A DNA stretch of 64,000 nucleotides, from the NCBI RefSeq assembly GCF_036240795.1, contig NZ_CP108454.1, forward strand, positions 4,092,001 through 4,156,000, given 5' to 3'. Positions 57,646 to 64,000 of this stretch are shown in pieces. Source of the stretch: Streptomyces sp. NBC_01268. Its GTDB lineage: Bacteria > Actinomycetota > Actinomycetes > Streptomycetales > Streptomycetaceae. A program made the position numbers and the translations under genes. A model generated the notes under the pieces. It did not search any database and had not been told where the DNA came from. It saw nothing but the letters and a program-made list of their open reading frames with translations. The first letter of the stretch is position 1; each line of letters starts with the position of its first letter.

Positions 57646-58083
57646 ATGATGCGAGAGACGGTTCAAGCCGAACTCCTGATGAGCTTCCTCGTCTCCGAGG
57701 AGCTCTCCTTCAGGATCCCGGTGGAACTGCGATACGAGACCCGCGACCCCTATGCGGTGCGGATGACCTTCCACCTTCCCGGAGACGCGCCGGTGACCTG
57801 GGCGTTCGGCCGGGAACTGCTGCTCGACGGGATCAACCGGCCCAGCGGCGACGGCGATGTGCACATCGCGCCGACCGATCCGGACGGGCTCTCCGACGTG
57901 ATCATCCGGCTCCAGGTCGGCAGCGACCGGGCCCTGTTCCGGGCGAGCGCGCCACCGCTGGTCGCCTTCCTCGACCGTACGGACAAGCTGGTCCCGCTCG
58001 GTCAGGAACGCACCCTCGGCGACTTCGAGGACAACCTGGAGGCGGCACTGGGCCGGATCCTCGCGGAGGAGAACGCCGGCTGA
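57646..58083 (+). CDS. ssgA: sporulation and cell-division protein SsgA
   Basis: A 145-aa SsgA-like protein (SALP). SsgA stimulates septation and marks sites of division and germination in streptomycetes. The conserved core is LLMSFLVSEELSFRIPVELRYETRDPYAVRMTFHLPGDAPVTWAFGRELLLDG, with RLQVGSDRALFRA and LDRTDKLVPLGQE further on. ATG 57646 or 57649 is the start (CGGGG 4-7 nt upstream); an inner ATG before SFLV is less likely. ssgR lies 134 bp upstream, and the AT-richer gap between them is where SsgR should bind. Confidence 0.95.
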   Translation: MMRETVQAELLMSFLVSEELSFRIPVELRYETRDPYAVRMTFHLPGDAPVTWAFGRELLLDGINRPSGDGDVHIAPTDPDGLSDVIIRLQVGSDRALFRASAPPLVAFLDRTDKLVPLGQERTLGDFEDNLEAALGRILAEENAG

Positions 58084-58099
58084 GCCGTACCGAGGCGTA

Positions 58100-58126
58100 C
58101 GGAGTCCCCCGGGTCCCCGTACTCCG
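58100..58126. terminator. possible terminator between ssgA and the YibE/F gene
   Basis: CGGAGT (58100-58105) and ACTCCG (58121-58126) form a short stem with a GC-rich loop between the convergent genes. It is weak. Confidence 0.35.
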
Positions 58127-58138
58127 CGGTCGGTCAGG

Positions 58139-59509
58139 TCACTTGGCCCGGCGGCGGCGTCCGCGCCCGCCCGGGCGCTGCTCCGTGGCCCCCGGCCGGT
58201 CGGCCGAGACCACCAGCGCCGCGAGGACGGTGGTGACCGGCACCGAGGCGACCAGGCCGATGGAGCCGATCAGCGTGCGGACGATCTCCTCCGCGACCAG
58301 CTCGCTGTTGGCCACCGTCCCCACGCTGCTCTGGGCGATCGAGAAGAGCAGCAGCAACGGCAGGGCGGCGCCGGCGTACGCGAGGACCAGGGTGTTCACG
58401 ACCGACGCGATGTGGTCGCGGCCGATCCGGATGCCGGCCCGGTAGAGCGCCCGTGGACCCATCCGCGGATCGGCCTGGTGCAGTTCCCAGACCGCCGAGG
58501 TCTGGGTGACCGTCACGTCGTCGAGCACGCCGAGCGAACCGATGATGACGCTCGCCAGCAGCAGACCCGACATGTCGATGTTCGGGTACAGGCCGTGGAT
58601 GAGGCCCGTGTTGTCGTCGGTGTTGCCGGTGAGCGAGGCCCAGCCGATGAAGAGCGAGCCGAAGAGGCCGATCAGCAGCAGCGAGACCAGGGTGCCGAGC
58701 ACGGCCACCGAGGTCCGGGCGGACAGGCCGTGGCACATGTAGAGCGCGATGAGCATGATCGCGCTCGCTCCGACGATGGCGACCACCAGGGGATTGGAGC
58801 CCTCGAGGATCGCCGGGAGGATGAAGAAGGTCAGCACCAGGAAGCTCACGGCGAGCGCGATCAGCGCCATCACGCCGCGCATCCTGCCCACGGCCACCAC
58901 CACCAGCGCGAAGATGCCGGCGAGGACCGCCAGCGGCAGCTTCCGGTTCACGTCCGTCACGGAGTACTGGAGTTCGCGCGGTGCGTCGGGGGCGTACGCG
59001 ACGACCACGCCCTGGCCCTCGTGGAGCTGGCGCGGGGCGTCCGGCTGCACGATCTCGGTGAAGGTCCGGCCCTGGTGCGGGCCCGAGGTGACCTCGATCG
59101 TCGCCTTCTCGCACTGCCGGGTGTCACTCCCCTCCGGCGTCGAGGCGTCGCCGGTCGGCGGGGCCTGCGCGACGTTCACGTCCTTGCAGTCGACGTGGTC
59201 GACGGCCACGACCCGCCCCTGCTCGGTCTGCCGGTCGAAGCCCACCCCCGTGCGCTCGTGCGCCGGGGCGCCGCCCGGCCACAGCACCGCGAGCCCGATC
59301 AGGACGGCGGCGCCGAAGGGGATCAGGACGGCGGCGATGACCTTGCGCAGATGACGCGAGACGGGCGCCGCCGGGCCGTGGCTGTGTGTGTGGCCGTGTC
59401 CGTGGCCGCCGCCGTGCCCCCCGCTCCCTCCGTCGTCGTGGCCGTGTCCGCCATGGCCCTCGTGGCCACCGGAACGGTGCGGATCGGGGGTCTGCTGCGT
59501 GGAAGTCAC
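58139..59509 (-). CDS. YibE/F family membrane protein
   Basis: A 456-aa integral membrane protein of the YibE/F-like family, about eight transmembrane segments. The N-terminus is strikingly His/Gly/Asp-rich (about residues 10-42, alternating GHEGHGGHGHDD and GHGHGHTHSHG), a likely metal-binding tail. One transmembrane helix is followed by an extracellular domain with two cysteines (VDCKDV, TRQCEKA), then the YibE/F core (VIIGSLGVLDDVTVTQTSAVWELHQADP). The GTG at 59507-59509 is used; no clear ribosome site. Function unknown. It is divergent from thiC. Confidence 0.85.
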   Translation of the reverse strand: MTSTQQTPDPHRSGGHEGHGGHGHDDGGSGGHGGGHGHGHTHSHGPAAPVSRHLRKVIAAVLIPFGAAVLIGLAVLWPGGAPAHERTGVGFDRQTEQGRVVAVDHVDCKDVNVAQAPPTGDASTPEGSDTRQCEKATIEVTSGPHQGRTFTEIVQPDAPRQLHEGQGVVVAYAPDAPRELQYSVTDVNRKLPLAVLAGIFALVVVAVGRMRGVMALIALAVSFLVLTFFILPAILEGSNPLVVAIVGASAIMLIALYMCHGLSARTSVAVLGTLVSLLLIGLFGSLFIGWASLTGNTDDNTGLIHGLYPNIDMSGLLLASVIIGSLGVLDDVTVTQTSAVWELHQADPRMGPRALYRAGIRIGRDHIASVVNTLVLAYAGAALPLLLLFSIAQSSVGTVANSELVAEEIVRTLIGSIGLVASVPVTTVLAALVVSADRPGATEQRPGGRGRRRRAK

Positions 59510-59585
59510 CGAGCGATCATCGCAAGAACGCGGGGGACCCACTGTTCAGCACGCCAGGGAGGGCGCTAGCGTGGTGGCACCTTTG

Positions 59586-61507
<1,922 letters not shown>

Positions 61508-61525
61508 CCCGCCCCGGCACACGGC

Positions 61526-61570
61526 CGGGACCGGCCCGCGACCCATGGGGGGAGCCGCGGGCCGGTCCCG
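61526..61570. terminator. thiC terminator
   Basis: CGGGACCGGCCCGCG (61526-61540) pairs perfectly with CGCGGGCCGGTCCCG (61556-61570), 15-nt loop, between convergent genes. Confidence 0.82.
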
Positions 61571-61599
61571 TTCCCGGGCGCCCTCGCGCCCGCGCCGGG

Positions 61600-62403
61600 C
61601 TACTCCGGGCGGTGGTCCGGCGGTCCGAAGTCCGGGCTGGTGAAGTCCGGGCTCGAGTAGGTCGGCCGGGGGGCCGGGGGGCCCTCGGCCGGGCTGCTGA
61701 AGTCCGGGCCGCTGTAGCCGACCTTGGGGATCCGGCCGGTCGGCGGCGGCTGCTTCGGCTTGGGGAGGACCGGGGGAGCGGGGGTGGCGAGGGCGTCGCG
61801 GAGGAAGGGCAGGATGCCGCGGTCCACGAGGGCGCGGCCCCAGGCCTGTCTCGCGCGGGACAGATCGTCGTCCGGAGTCCCGGCCGGCACCTCCGTGGCG
61901 CTGTTGCGCAGGGCCGTCACCAGCAGTCCGACGGCCGCGCAGACCAGTCCCGCCGCGGCCACCGCGCCGAACATCAGGCCGGCGGTCAGCAGGGTGTCGG
62001 CGAAGACGGGCGCCGGGTCGAGCAGCTTCAGGACCGCGCCGACCAGGAGCAGGAGCACGGCCGCGGTGCCCGCGAGGATCGGGGCGAGGACGGTGACGAT
62101 CGCGACGACACCCGCCCCGTCGGCGCCGTTCGCGCCGTCGAGGGCTGCGTCGGTGCCACCGGCACCGGCGGCGCTCGCCGTGCGGAGCTGTTCACGGACC
62201 TTCACGAAGTGGTCGTACTCGACCGCGGCGGCCGTCGTGATGAGCGCTGTCGCGTTCAGCGCCATCTCGCGCAGCTGCGCGGTCGTGAACCGGTCGCCGA
62301 TGTCGGCGAATCCCGGCCGGTCGTGCGCGGAGCGCAGTGCCTCGTCGAGAACGCGCTCGAACTCGGCGCGGTCCTCGGTCAGCAGGTGCGGAGCCACGTT
62401 CAT
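61600..62403 (-). CDS. hypothetical membrane protein with C-terminal PDF/TSPDF repeats
   Basis: A 267-aa protein not assigned to a family. An N-terminal helical region (EFERVLDEALRSAHDRPGFADIG) is followed by a Gly/Ala linker, two or three transmembrane helices (VVAIVTVLAPILAGTAAVLLLLVGAVL, LLTAGLMFGAVAAAGLVCAAVGLLV), a cytosolic segment and a Pro-rich tail with repeats YSGPDFSSP, YSSPDFTSPDFGPPD. The ATG at 62401-62403 has GGGGGA at 5-nt spacing; an ATG 6 nt upstream overlaps that site and is less likely. Repeated PDF motifs suggest a protein-docking tail; this is inference. Confidence 0.72.
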   Translation of the reverse strand: MNVAPHLLTEDRAEFERVLDEALRSAHDRPGFADIGDRFTTAQLREMALNATALITTAAAVEYDHFVKVREQLRTASAAGAGGTDAALDGANGADGAGVVAIVTVLAPILAGTAAVLLLLVGAVLKLLDPAPVFADTLLTAGLMFGAVAAAGLVCAAVGLLVTALRNSATEVPAGTPDDDLSRARQAWGRALVDRGILPFLRDALATPAPPVLPKPKQPPPTGRIPKVGYSGPDFSSPAEGPPAPRPTYSSPDFTSPDFGPPDHRPE

Positions 62404-62569
62404 GTGCATCCCCCGATGCTCCGTAGGGCCGCAACGGCCCTGGTGAAGCGGCCGGTTTGGCGGAAACGGAGGAGAGCCTGCTACGGATGAGCCGATGGTA
62501 TTGCGGTTACGGCACGCGGTGACAGGGTGTTTCGGGAAATCGACTTCCCCGGATGCGCAGGGTTATGCG

Positions 62570-63922
<1,353 letters not shown>

Positions 63923-64000
63923 CGACCCCTCCACCACCGTCGCGATGCTCTGCACATCGCGGACCGTTCTGGTCGAGGTGGTCCGCGGTGTCGTCCGCCC

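Overview
This window is the replication-origin region of a high-GC actinomycete chromosome, almost certainly a Streptomyces. The evidence is the order gyrA-gyrB-dciA-recF-gnd-dnaN-oriC-dnaA-rpmH-rnpA-yidD-yidC-jag-rsmG-parA-parB, about 19 DnaA-box-like 9-mers between dnaN and dnaA, ten perfect parS sites (GTTTCACGTGAAAC), a sigma-R type promoter before trxBA, and the sporulation pair ssgR-ssgA, which is restricted to morphologically complex actinomycetes. I see no insertion sequence, prophage, CRISPR array, tRNA or rRNA gene. The window reads as conserved core chromosome.

Layout. 1-8531 (all minus): gyrA (cut by the window edge), gyrB, the helicase-loader gene dciA, recF, 6-phosphogluconate dehydrogenase and dnaN. 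8532-9570: oriC, with DnaA boxes followed by short tandem repeats and the dnaA terminator. 9571-11385: dnaA, divergent from the ribosome/RNase P/membrane-insertion operon rpmH-rnpA-yidD-yidC-jag (11766-14478), then rsmG and parAB. 17934-28197: an acetyltransferase gene, then a minus-strand block: DUF6049 protein, MurJ, a separate pseudokinase, SigM, its zinc-finger anti-sigma factor, thioredoxin reductase and thioredoxin. This order matches the mycobacterial Rv3909-Rv3914 block. 28411-40695: tRNA nucleotidyltransferase, an MFS carrier, inositol-1-phosphate synthase under a PadR regulator with a clear operator, a class A PBP, a GT87-type mannosyltransferase, an alanine-racemase-like enzyme and FemX. 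40980-46115: rpsF-ssb-rpsR-rplI, a MATE exporter, and dnaB behind its own cluster of DnaA boxes. 46151-55763: accessory housekeeping genes (serine hydrolase, acetyltransferases, MarR and LysR regulators, flavohaemoprotein, Nudix, PLP enzyme, PtpA). 55813-63922: cupin, small membrane proteins, ssgR-ssgA, a YibE/F protein, a TPP riboswitch with thiC, and a metallophosphoesterase.

How it fits together. DnaA acts at oriC, and DnaA boxes also stand at the dnaA promoter, before parA, in the start of dciA and before dnaB, so initiator, helicase loader, helicase and segregation genes all carry initiator sites. The gyrB side has no parS site within 8.5 kb; all ten lie on the parAB side. Six of the ten sit between the 3' ends of convergent genes, some as part of terminator-like palindromes. 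Three lie in coding sequence and therefore fix part of a protein.

I found no clearly new multi-gene system. The most unusual items are the 11-bp helical-period repeat array beside oriC, the DnaA-box cluster before dnaB, the parS placement pattern, the split MurJ/pseudokinase pair, and an orphan AT-rich promoter region near 53.5 kb that could drive a small RNA.
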